39,218 nt of DNA. Origin: Pleurocapsales cyanobacterium LEGE 10410 (GTDB taxonomy: Bacteria; Cyanobacteriota; Cyanobacteriia; Cyanobacteriales; Xenococcaceae). A program made the translations under genes and the position numbers. The stretch covers positions 1-39,218 of the forward strand of contig JADEXJ010000048.1 in NCBI GenBank assembly GCA_015207195.1, written 5' to 3'. Each line of letters starts with the position of its first letter. The stretch's first letter is position 1. A model generated the notes under the pieces. It had not been told where the DNA came from, did no database searches, and worked only from the letters and a program-made list of their open reading frames with translations. Of this stretch, positions 32,480-39,218 are shown piece after piece.

Positions 32480-32617
32480 TCAAACTGATAGACGATGGCG
32501 ACCTTTCTTACGACGCGCCTGAATCACTCTTTTTCCGTTGCTGGTACGCATCCGAACCCGAAAGCCAGACTTTCTTTTTTGTTTACGGCTAGTTCCGCCT
32601 AAAGTACGCTGAGTCAC
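32480..32617 (-). CDS. rpmH: Ribosomal protein bL34
   Basis: A 45-residue very basic protein read from GTG 32617 to TGA 32480: [20 protein letters not shown] followed by [20 protein letters not shown] and RLSV. This is a textbook bL34, with GFRvRM.T.nGrrvi.aRR.KGR.rL. It is the first gene of the rpmH-rnpA-yidC transcription unit. The preceding gap to the DUF2808 gene is 70 bases, so the promoter is close by. Confidence 0.97.
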   Translation of the reverse strand: MTQRTLGGTSRKQKRKSGFRVRMRTSNGKRVIQARRKKGRHRLSV

Positions 32618-32687
32618 TGCTTATTTCCTCGATAAACTTGATTAATCTGCTTGGCAAAAAGCCACAATCTCTAATTTTACTACAAAA

Positions 32688-33227
32688 TTATGGATTAATG
32701 TTAACAACCCAGGCTCCGATACGTTCGGGAACTGGCACGTTAGTTGCGGGAACTACTTGAGCGTAGAAATAGTATGTTCCTACGTCGGGATTTCTGACGT
32801 TAGAAAAAACTAGCTCTAGTTTTTCGGGATCTCTTATCGGTTCGGCAAGCTCAATCTGTACAAATCTGTTTTCTTGGTCCCAAACGACGTTTTTTAGGGG
32901 CAGGGATCTGTCTTTTTCTCCTCTGGGTCTGACTTCAATCTTGTCGGTATCGAATTTCCCATCAAAATAGTCGGGGTAAGAAATTACAAACTGGGTTGCA
33001 CCGTTGGCTAATTTCTTTTTGGGGATTCTCAGACGATAGCGATCGCGGTTATCAGCAATACCGCCAAAATCTAAATAGTAATTTAAAACGTCAACGTCGC
33101 GATCGCCAAAGATCACTAAACCTGGAGTTCCTTGGGCAACGGCAACAGTATGTATTCCGCCAATGGTGCAGGTGGCAAGAGTCAGAGTAGCTAATAATGG
33201 TTTGAGGAAAGATTTATTAGTAAACAC
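32688..33227 (-). CDS. DUF2808 secreted protein
   Basis: A 179-residue protein with a Sec signal peptide (basic start, hydrophobic core, VAVAQ cleavage region near 28-32). The mature DUF2808 domain follows: VDVLNYYLDFGGIADNRDRYRLRIPKKKL, then ISYPDYFDGKFD.DKIEVR and the closing YYFYAQVVPA segment. The family is nearly confined to cyanobacteria; its role in the periplasm or outer layers is unknown. It stands alone, and a TTGGTAA/TTACCAA palindrome lies about 50 bases upstream. Confidence 0.88.
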   Translation of the reverse strand: MFTNKSFLKPLLATLTLATCTIGGIHTVAVAQGTPGLVIFGDRDVDVLNYYLDFGGIADNRDRYRLRIPKKKLANGATQFVISYPDYFDGKFDTDKIEVRPRGEKDRSLPLKNVVWDQENRFVQIELAEPIRDPEKLELVFSNVRNPDVGTYYFYAQVVPATNVPVPERIGAWVVNINP

Positions 33228-33585
33228 GATCTTTTCTATATTTTTAATAAAGGTAAATTGTAACTAAATTAGACTTGGTAATTTTTACCAAATGCGATCG
33301 ACTTATCCCGATCTAGAAAACTAAAGTTCGTTCGCCAGGGGTAGTCTATGTCATTTCTTGCTAGTTCCTAATTTCTCGAACAGTTATCCAGTCAATCGGG
33401 GATTTAAAACCAGACAAGATTAATTTGGTAAAAGTCGCAATATTTGTGTTTGCCATAGCCAAGCTATCAGATGATAGGACGTAAGATAGTTAGAAAAGTG
33501 CCAGTTGTCCAGTTGGCAGGTGGCAGCTATTTGGGGGTTTTATGCAGTTGGTTAACTTTTTGTTTTCTTGAAAAATTGATAATAA
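33228..33585. other. 358-base gap upstream of the DUF2808 gene
   Basis: The only structure I see is TTGGTAA-TTT-TTACCAA (33275-33291), a perfect 7-base inverted repeat 48 bases before the DUF2808 start and thus well placed to be an operator. The rest holds no supported gene, though part of it may be the eroded 5' portion of the remnant at 33586-33828. Confidence 0.4.
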
Positions 33586-33828
33586 CTATCAATTTATGGA
33601 GCAACTGCTTCCTGGCATTTTGGCGATCGCCAAAATCATCTAGCGCTTACTTTGGGCTGGGCAAATAGAGAAGATCAATTTGAGGACGGCTTTACCCAGT
33701 CAGACGAGGTATTTACCTTTTCCTTTGGACTGGGCGAGCCTGCCAATCCCTTTCCCGTTACTGCCGAACAACTGAGAAAACAAGAACGGGATAGCTTCGA
33801 GCAACAGCAGGAAAGAATTAGAGAATAG
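33586..33828 (+). pseudogene. 3' remnant of a protein gene (beta-barrel-like)
   Basis: An 80-codon frame with no start codon, opened only by a TAA at 33583, reads YGATASWHFGDRQNHLALTL then GWANREDQFEDGFTQSDEVF and ends FGLGEPANPFPVTAEQLRKQ followed by ERDSFEQQQERIRE and stop. Alternating hydrophobic residues and the strong protein-like composition, followed by a charged tail, look like the C-terminal strands of an outer-membrane or exported beta protein. The 5' part is missing or scrambled. Family not identified; a frameshift upstream rather than a truncation is also possible. Confidence 0.55.
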
Positions 33829-33942
33829 TTGTTAATTTATACAACTAATTTAGCAATCAATATATATTAATGACGGGCGATCGTTCCAACATTAAAATTG
33901 CGTTGTTTAATATTAGCACTCGGATGTTTCAGGCTTGTTCAA

Positions 33943-34341
33943 TCACAGTTTAAAGCCCAATTGACCATTAACGCCTCTAATAGAATGATATCCACCGCCA
34001 ATAACCAAGCTACCCACAGTAACATGTACACCTCCTGAATAGGCTACAGATTCATCGCCAGAATAATATCCAAGTCCCAGATAGGGCGAAACAATCGGGA
34101 AGCTCAGAAACGTTAGTATATCTCCTCCCGTGGCTCCTTCTTCTCCCGTACCTACTTCCAGACCCACTCCAGCAAACCTGACTCCAGCACCATAGCTAAT
34201 CAGATCGTCCACCGAACCAACGGTAGCCCAAACTTCAGGTAAAATTTGACTCTGGGCGGGGGAAATTCTTATGGTGGAAATACCAGCGGTCAAGATGGTG
34301 GTTAAGACTGCTTGTTGGGACAGGCGAAGACAATTTAGCAT
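33943..34341 (-). CDS. Small exported beta-rich protein
   Basis: A 132-residue protein with a probable signal peptide (residues 1-30, hydrophobic core VLTTILTAGIST). A Gly-rich sequence of alternating hydrophobic residues follows (ISYGAGVRFAGVGLEVGTG, PYLGLGYYSGDESVAYSGGVHVTVG) and ends GQLGFKL, with the final residues like a beta-strand. This points to a small outer-membrane or surface beta structure. No named family recognised. It is divergent from ispF, starting 60 bases away, and convergent with the gene remnant before it. Confidence 0.65.
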   Translation of the reverse strand: MLNCLRLSQQAVLTTILTAGISTIRISPAQSQILPEVWATVGSVDDLISYGAGVRFAGVGLEVGTGEEGATGGDILTFLSFPIVSPYLGLGYYSGDESVAYSGGVHVTVGSLVIGGGYHSIRGVNGQLGFKL

Positions 34342-34401
34342 ATTTTAATACTCCAACACTAAACAAAAACACAAACTAATCTAGGATAATTCATTCAAAC
34401 A

Positions 34402-34887
34402 ATGAACATTCGTATTGGCAATGGCTACGATATTCATCAACTGGTAGAGGGTAGATCTTTGGTCTTAGGAGGGGTCAAGATTCCCCATAGCTTAGGACTG
34501 TTAGGACATAGTGATGCTGATGTTCTCACTCACGCCATCATGGATGCTTTGCTAGGAGCTTTGGGCATGGGAGATATCGGACATTATTTCCCTCCAAACG
34601 ACCCTAAGTGGCAAGGCGCAGACAGCATCATGTTGTTAAAACAGGTTGTAGAGCTTGTACACTCCCAAGGATGGCAGATTGGCAACATCGATTCTACTAT
34701 AGTCGCCGAACGACCAAAACTAAAGCCCCATCTCAAATCTATGCGTTTGGTTTTAGCTGAAACTTTAGCAATTGAAATAGACCAAATAAATATTAAGGCT
34801 ACTACCAACGAGAAGTTGGGACCTGTTGGTAGAGAAGAGGGAATTTGCGCCTACGCAGTAGTTTTACTGTTAAATACTTCAAGTTAG
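34402..34887 (+). CDS. ispF: 2-C-methyl-D-erythritol 2,4-cyclodiphosphate synthase
   Basis: Fifth enzyme of the MEP isoprenoid pathway; it converts CDP-methylerythritol phosphate to the cyclic diphosphate with release of CMP. The 161-residue protein carries the zinc ligands Asp10, His12 (GYDIHQL) and His44 in [19 protein letters not shown], followed by [18 protein letters not shown] and the late [15 protein letters not shown] motif. All match the family, and the offset of two from E. coli numbering is expected. The trimer works in the cytoplasm. It feeds carotenoid, phytol and quinone synthesis in a phototroph. Confidence 0.97.
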   Translation: MNIRIGNGYDIHQLVEGRSLVLGGVKIPHSLGLLGHSDADVLTHAIMDALLGALGMGDIGHYFPPNDPKWQGADSIMLLKQVVELVHSQGWQIGNIDSTIVAERPKLKPHLKSMRLVLAETLAIEIDQINIKATTNEKLGPVGREEGICAYAVVLLLNTSS

Positions 34888-35112
34888 ATAACTCAATTTT
34901 AAAAACCAGAGAGAACTAATGGCATGTCATTTGAGGCAAGATGGGTTAAATTAAGATAGCAAAATTGAGAGACAAATATAAACCAGGCAAGACTCAAATT
35001 GGAGCATTAAAATTATTCAGTAATATTTTATTTCAGTGTCATAAATATAAAATTGATGGCAATTAGTAATTATTGATATTCATCAGCGCATTGTTGGCGT
35101 AACTCAAAGAAT

Positions 35113-35853
35113 ATGAGTGTAGTTTTAGAAATAGATAATCAAGTTTATACTGCCGAAGACTTAGTTCCTCTGTTGAGGCAATATCAAATGTTGCCGAGGT
35201 TAGCGCAAGAAATCTTAATCGATCGCTCGATTGCAGAAATTGAATGTAGCGAAGAAGAGAACACTGCAATTTATGATCAGTTCTGCCAACAGAATAAAAT
35301 TACCTCTGAAGAACAGATGCAAGTTTGGCTAGAAAAACAGGGCATGAATCGCGATCAGCTACAGCATCTAATTACTAAGAAATTAAGACTGGACAAATAT
35401 AAAGAAAAAACCTGGAGCAATGAGGTAGATGCTTATTTTATCAAGCGAAAATCTCAGCTAGATCGCGTGGTTTATTCTTTAATTCGTGTCGAAAAGCCAG
35501 AGGTAGCTCAAGAGCTATATTTTCGCATTAAAGATGATGAAAACACTTTTAGCGAGTTGGCAATGGAATATTCTCTGGGGACAGAAGCTCAAACAGGTGG
35601 TTTGATTGGACCTGTAGAAATTAATGCTCCTCATCCCAAAATTGCGCAAATACTTGCTACTTGTCAACCTGGACAGTTAGTTCCCCCAACTCGCGTTGGA
35701 GAGTGGATTGTAATTGTCAGACTAGAAAACTATCTCTCGGCAAAGCTAGATGCGCCGATGCGCCAGAGAATGTTGGATGAACTGTTTAATCGCTGGCTCA
35801 ATGAAGCAATGCAGCAAAAAGTATCATTTTTATCTAGTACAGATACTCCTTAA
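35113..35853 (+). CDS. Cytoplasmic parvulin-type peptidyl-prolyl isomerase
   Basis: A 246-residue protein. The N-terminal 115 residues are a SurA-like helical chaperone domain; the parvulin domain spans about 115-205 (YSLIRVEKPEVAQELYFRIK, FSELAMEYSLGTEAQTGGLIGPVEI, LATCQPGQLVPPTRVGEWIVIVRLE). There is no signal peptide, so it works in the cytosol. It ends 14 bases before the ABC exporter gene. This PpiC-like gene next to a C39-type ABC transporter is a recurrent pairing in cyanobacteria. I infer that it keeps the exporter's substrate in a transport-ready state. Confidence 0.88.
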   Translation: MSVVLEIDNQVYTAEDLVPLLRQYQMLPRLAQEILIDRSIAEIECSEEENTAIYDQFCQQNKITSEEQMQVWLEKQGMNRDQLQHLITKKLRLDKYKEKTWSNEVDAYFIKRKSQLDRVVYSLIRVEKPEVAQELYFRIKDDENTFSELAMEYSLGTEAQTGGLIGPVEINAPHPKIAQILATCQPGQLVPPTRVGEWIVIVRLENYLSAKLDAPMRQRMLDELFNRWLNEAMQQKVSFLSSTDTP

Positions 35854-35867
35854 AGCATATTTAACTT

Positions 35868-38800
35868 ATGACCAACACCAACACTACGAAAATTGTCGAG
35901 CAGTTCCTTTCCTTAGTTCCTCAATTCAATCAGCTTCCCCCTGAAGCGATCGCCGAAATTGCTCCTAACTTGAAACCGCTACGGTTTGGCGTGGGCAAGG
36001 TAATGATCATGCGGGAAAAAATGCAGGGACAGGTGGCAATTATCTCTGAGGGAGAAGTCAGGCTGCTAGGTTACGATCCCCGCACGAAAATGCCCACCAC
36101 TCTTGATAAACTCAAACCAGGACAGATCATTGGTTGGGTAAATTTGGCTAGGGGAATGCCCTGCGAAACGGCAATGGCAAGTACGGAAGTGGTTTGTCTG
36201 GCTTTAGATAATCAGTATTTTCTGGATTTAATTGAAAAGTATCCTCAGCTAGCGCAAGAATTCAAATATAAGCCAGCTAAGGTTGAAATCTTCGATCTAC
36301 TCGGTACTCATTTAGAACAGCAGGCTCAGGGAGATTGGGAATTAACCGAGTTGGCTAATAAAGTGACCGAAGTTGCTGGAGTTCACTATCTGCCTCCTGG
36401 AGAACATCAGCTAAATGGCGAAGTTGCCCAACCTTTAAGAGATCCCAATCTGGTTTGGTTGGTCAGTAGTGGGGCAATTGAAGAATTTTCGGTTGGTAGT
36501 CGTCTCAAGCTAACCAGAGATCGGCAAACCATAACCGTCAAAGGTAGTCAGCCAGCACGCCTGATTTCTATTCCCAAACAATACTGGTTTGATGAGGGAC
36601 AAGAAGAAAATGGACTAGACCTGTTTGACCAACCCCTGCCAGACAGCGCAGATATTGTACCTCGTTTAGATTTGGATGAGACTGACTTTGATGATTCTGA
36701 GGGATTGGGCGAGGGCTATAGTTTTCACGAAGAAGCAGAGTCTGTTGAACCAGAAAAAAAAGATTATCCTTTTTTCTCAGGTAAAACTCCTCTAGAAGTA
36801 GGTCTTGCCTGTTTCCAAATGCTGAGTAAGCATTTTGGCATGCCTTTTCGTAAAGAGGTAATCAAACGGGTTTTAAAAGAACAGCTAGAGCGAACTCCTA
36901 CCTTATCTCTACCCTTGTGTGGTGGAGTCTCAGAATTAATGGGTCTTAGTCCCCAACTGGTCAATATTCCCGCCCAGGCAATTACTCGCCTAGAAGGTCC
37001 ATGTTTGGCGATTTGGCAAGACAGTTTGGTCGTCATTTATGAGTTAAACGAAAAAGAGTTGGTTATTGCCGTCCCCGAATTGGGGGTACGTCGTTACAAA
37101 CCCGAAGACTTTATTGAAACTTGGGGCGACGGGGGAGAAATATTATTACTCAAAAAAACCAAAGAAACTCCCCAGGAACGATTTGGTTTAAATTGGTTTT
37201 ACCCTGCCTTGAAAAAACACAAGCGGGTTTTGATTGAGGTATTTGTTGCTTCCTTTTTTGTCCAGCTATTTCAGTTGGCTAACCCATTGATGATTCAGGT
37301 GATTATCGATAAGGTCATTAGCCAAAACAGTCCCGATACTTTGGGTTGGTTAGTCGGTTTCCTGGTGATCATCAATATTTTTGAGGCACTGCTGACTACG
37401 CTGCGTACTTATTTGTTTGTTGATACAACTAATCGTATCGACTTAAATTTAGGTTCGGAGATTATCGATCATCTACTTAGATTGCCCCTACGCTACTTTG
37501 AACGACGACCAGTAGGAGAAATTTCAACTCGTGTCAACGAGCTGGAAAAAATTCGCCAGTTTTTGACGGGAACAGCTTTAACGGTAGTTCTAGACTGTAT
37601 CTTTTCGGTAATCTACGTGTTTGTAATGTTTGTCTATAGCCCCTTATTAACGGCGGTATCCCTGGCAATCATTCCCGTATTTATCGGTCTGACTCTAATT
37701 TTCTCTCCCACAATTCGTAAACAGCTAAGAACTAAAGCAGAACGCAACGCAGAAACTCAGTCTTATTTGGTTGAGGTGTTGACGGGAATACAAACAGTCA
37801 AAGCACAAAACATCGAATTGCGATCGCGCTGGAAATGGCAAGAGCGTTACGCCCGCTATATTTCTACAGGGTTTAAAACTGTAATCACCTCTACTCTGGC
37901 TAAATCGGCTAGTGACTTTCTTAACAAGCTCTCACGAGTAATCATTATCGGGATGGGTGCATATTTAGTCTTGGAAGGTCAACTAACTCTGGGTCAGCTA
38001 ATTGCCTTTAGAATCATTGCAGGTTATGTCACCTCCCCCGTGATGCGGTTGGCGACCCTTTGGCAAAACTTCCAAGAAACTGCACTATCTCTCGAACGTC
38101 TGGCGGATATCGTCGATCATCCTGAAGAAGGAGAAGGCGATCGCAGCAATATTCCCATGCCAGCAATCAAAGGTAGAGTTAAGTACGACCAGCTTTCTTT
38201 CCGTTTTAAAAACACTGGTCCTTTGCAGTTAAAAAACGTTACTACCGAGTTTGCTCCTGGTACATTCGTGGCGATTGTGGGAGAAAGCGGTGCGGGTAAA
38301 AGTACCATGACTAAGCTGCTATCTCGACTGTACGAACCAGAAGGAGGGCGAATTCTAATTGACGGTTATGATATTAACCGAGTCGAGCTATATTCTTTGC
38401 GTCGTCAAATAGGGGTTGTACCTCAAGATACCTTGTTGTTTGAAGGCACGATCTTGGATAATATTGCCTTGACCAATCCCGATGCCACTACAGAAGAAAT
38501 TATTGCAGCAGCCCAGATTGCAGCAGCCCACGACTTTATTATGTCTCTACCAAGTGGTTACAACACTAGAGTGGGAGAGCGTGGTTCATCGCTATCTGGG
38601 GGACAAAGACAGCGGATTGCGATCGCCCGTACTATTTTACAAGCCCCTGCGATGATGATACTTGATGAAGCAACCAGTGCTTTGGACTTCTCTACTGAGC
38701 AAGAGGTCTCTCGTAACCTTAAAGAAGCTCTCAAGGGACGCACGGTATTCTTTATCACTCACCGTTTAGGCACGATTAAAAACGCCGATACAATTGTGAT

Positions 38801-38903
38801 GATGGATTCTGGTTCGATTGTGGAACGAGGTACTCACGAAGAACTGATGGCGTTAAAAGGACGCTACTGTTATCTCTATCAACAGCAAGAATCTTCTGTA
38901 TAA
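35868..38903 (+). CDS. HlyB-like ABC exporter with cNMP-like and degenerate C39 domains
   Basis: A 1011-residue type I secretion ABC transporter. Residues 20-130 and 165-240 resemble cyclic-nucleotide-binding folds (GQVAIISEGEVRLLGYDP; PGQIIGWVNLARGMPCETAMA). Residues 305-430 form a C39 peptidase-like domain with all catalytic residues lost: Val311 in place of the Cys (EVGLACFQML), Ser386 in place of the His, Val402 in place of the Asp. The membrane domain (about 450-730) is followed by the nucleotide-binding domain with Walker A GESGAGKS (805-812), signature LSGGQ (909-913) and Walker B MILDE (Asp933, Glu934). As in HlyB, the dead C39 part should bind, not cut, the substrate. No membrane-fusion (HlyD) gene follows in the window. 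Confidence 0.93.
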   Translation: MTNTNTTKIVEQFLSLVPQFNQLPPEAIAEIAPNLKPLRFGVGKVMIMREKMQGQVAIISEGEVRLLGYDPRTKMPTTLDKLKPGQIIGWVNLARGMPCETAMASTEVVCLALDNQYFLDLIEKYPQLAQEFKYKPAKVEIFDLLGTHLEQQAQGDWELTELANKVTEVAGVHYLPPGEHQLNGEVAQPLRDPNLVWLVSSGAIEEFSVGSRLKLTRDRQTITVKGSQPARLISIPKQYWFDEGQEENGLDLFDQPLPDSADIVPRLDLDETDFDDSEGLGEGYSFHEEAESVEPEKKDYPFFSGKTPLEVGLACFQMLSKHFGMPFRKEVIKRVLKEQLERTPTLSLPLCGGVSELMGLSPQLVNIPAQAITRLEGPCLAIWQDSLVVIYELNEKELVIAVPELGVRRYKPEDFIETWGDGGEILLLKKTKETPQERFGLNWFYPALKKHKRVLIEVFVASFFVQLFQLANPLMIQVIIDKVISQNSPDTLGWLVGFLVIINIFEALLTTLRTYLFVDTTNRIDLNLGSEIIDHLLRLPLRYFERRPVGEISTRVNELEKIRQFLTGTALTVVLDCIFSVIYVFVMFVYSPLLTAVSLAIIPVFIGLTLIFSPTIRKQLRTKAERNAETQSYLVEVLTGIQTVKAQNIELRSRWKWQERYARYISTGFKTVITSTLAKSASDFLNKLSRVIIIGMGAYLVLEGQLTLGQLIAFRIIAGYVTSPVMRLATLWQNFQETALSLERLADIVDHPEEGEGDRSNIPMPAIKGRVKYDQLSFRFKNTGPLQLKNVTTEFAPGTFVAIVGESGAGKSTMTKLLSRLYEPEGGRILIDGYDINRVELYSLRRQIGVVPQDTLLFEGTILDNIALTNPDATTEEIIAAAQIAAAHDFIMSLPSGYNTRVGERGSSLSGGQRQRIAIARTILQAPAMMILDEATSALDFSTEQEVSRNLKEALKGRTVFFITHRLGTIKNADTIVMMDSGSIVERGTHEELMALKGRYCYLYQQQESSV

Positions 38904-39013
38904 ATTAATTAGTGGCGCGTCAAGTCTAAAATAGTGCAACAAACCACTCTAAATAACCAGGACTGTCTACTATATATCTAAAACCCAAAATCAGTTAAGC
39001 AAGCCGATAAATT

Positions 39014-39038
39014 ATCTGCGTTTATCTGTGTTCATCTG
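39014..39038. repeat. Dispersed repeat, ATCTG-TTTATCTGTG type
   Basis: ATCTGCGTTTATCTGTGTTCATCTG is the reverse complement form of the CAGATAAACACAGATAAACA units at about 27328-27354. It lies in the gap between the ABC exporter and a reverse-strand gene end, which fits a mobile or multi-copy intergenic repeat of the genome. Confidence 0.7.
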
Positions 39039-39112
39039 AGGACTTTTCTAATGCCTTAATTAGAGCTTGATAAGCCACTGGTATAAATTAGCTGCGGGGG
39101 CGACACAAACAA

Positions 39113-39218
39113 TCACAGAGCTTGCTGAATCAAGGATTTAGCCCTCATACCCTGGCGATAATAATCATTTTTGGCAGTGGAAAAACGGAGCAACTCTCGA
39201 ACAACATCTTGGAAAAAT
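39113..39218 (-). CDS. C-terminal end of an unidentified gene (runs off window)
   Basis: Reverse-strand codons from the window edge to TGA at 39115-39113 read FFQDVVRELLRFSTAKNDYY then RQGMRAKSLIQQAL. The helical, charged composition is protein-like, but 34 residues are too few to identify. It converges with the ABC exporter gene. Confidence 0.4.
   Translation of the reverse strand, partial: FFQDVVRELLRFSTAKNDYYRQGMRAKSLIQQAL

Noticed and set aside
33471-33668. Forward ORF with ATG at 33471
   Set aside because: Its end overlaps the more protein-like frame of the 33586-33828 remnant in another phase; the translation (many Trp/Cys/Phe, no pattern) is unconvincing.

Overview
This is a chromosomal segment of a cyanobacterium. 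The octamer GCGATCGC (HIP1) recurs throughout, inside genes and between them. Several genes belong to families found almost only in cyanobacteria and plastids: a Ycf66-like protein, a DUF2808 exoprotein, a small Psb35-like thylakoid protein, a SigF-type and a group 2 sigma factor, and a YidC with a long inserted lumenal domain. GC content is moderate to low. The heptamer tandem repeats and degenerate dispersed repeats suggest a large-genome unicellular/baeocystous or filamentous species, but I cannot name the genus.

Layout. 1-385: 5' part of an MFS transporter gene, reverse strand. 475-3258 (reverse): urease cluster ureA-ureB-ureG-ureD-ureE. ureC and ureF are absent, and a block of three different heptamer repeats sits between ureB and ureG. 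3384-6440: a PutP-like Na+/solute symporter divergent from the urease genes, a DUF1206 membrane protein, a zinc-ribbon-like small protein and a DUF861 cupin. 6557-10636: ClpB, a small helical protein, and an XRE repressor fused to a Clp N-domain with two matching operator palindromes in its promoter. 10671-15018: cysteine desulfurase, Ycf66-like protein, a protein with two PilB/GspE-N-like repeats, and S-formylglutathione hydrolase.

15203-18084 is the least explained part: a cysteine-rich lipoprotein followed 14 bases later by an 827-residue protein that joins a complete DEDDh exonuclease signature to a P-loop ATPase. It is the best candidate here for an undescribed (possibly defence-related) system. 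18294-22512: two small membrane proteins, then a DUF58 gene followed by a TgpA-like transglutaminase gene. 22938-27208: a group 2 sigma factor, a doubtful small ORF, a carrier-protein/alpha-oxoamine-synthase fusion with a strong terminator, and SigF. 27209-29301: dispersed repeats, a candidate small RNA with terminator, a frameshifted amidase 3' remnant, and an intact amidase whose start codon abuts a perfect 14-bp inverted repeat.

29386-32617 (reverse) is the housekeeping operon rpmH-rnpA-(PH domain)-yidC-khpB-yceD, linking ribosomal protein synthesis, RNase P, membrane insertion and RNA binding. 32688-34341: DUF2808 protein, a gene remnant and a small outer-membrane-like protein. 34402-34887: ispF. 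35113-38903: a cytoplasmic parvulin and a large HlyB-like ABC exporter with an N-terminal cNMP-binding-like domain and a C39 domain that has lost its catalytic residues. The window ends in a dispersed repeat and the 3' end of an unidentified reverse-strand gene. I found no tRNA, rRNA, CRISPR array or intact insertion sequence.
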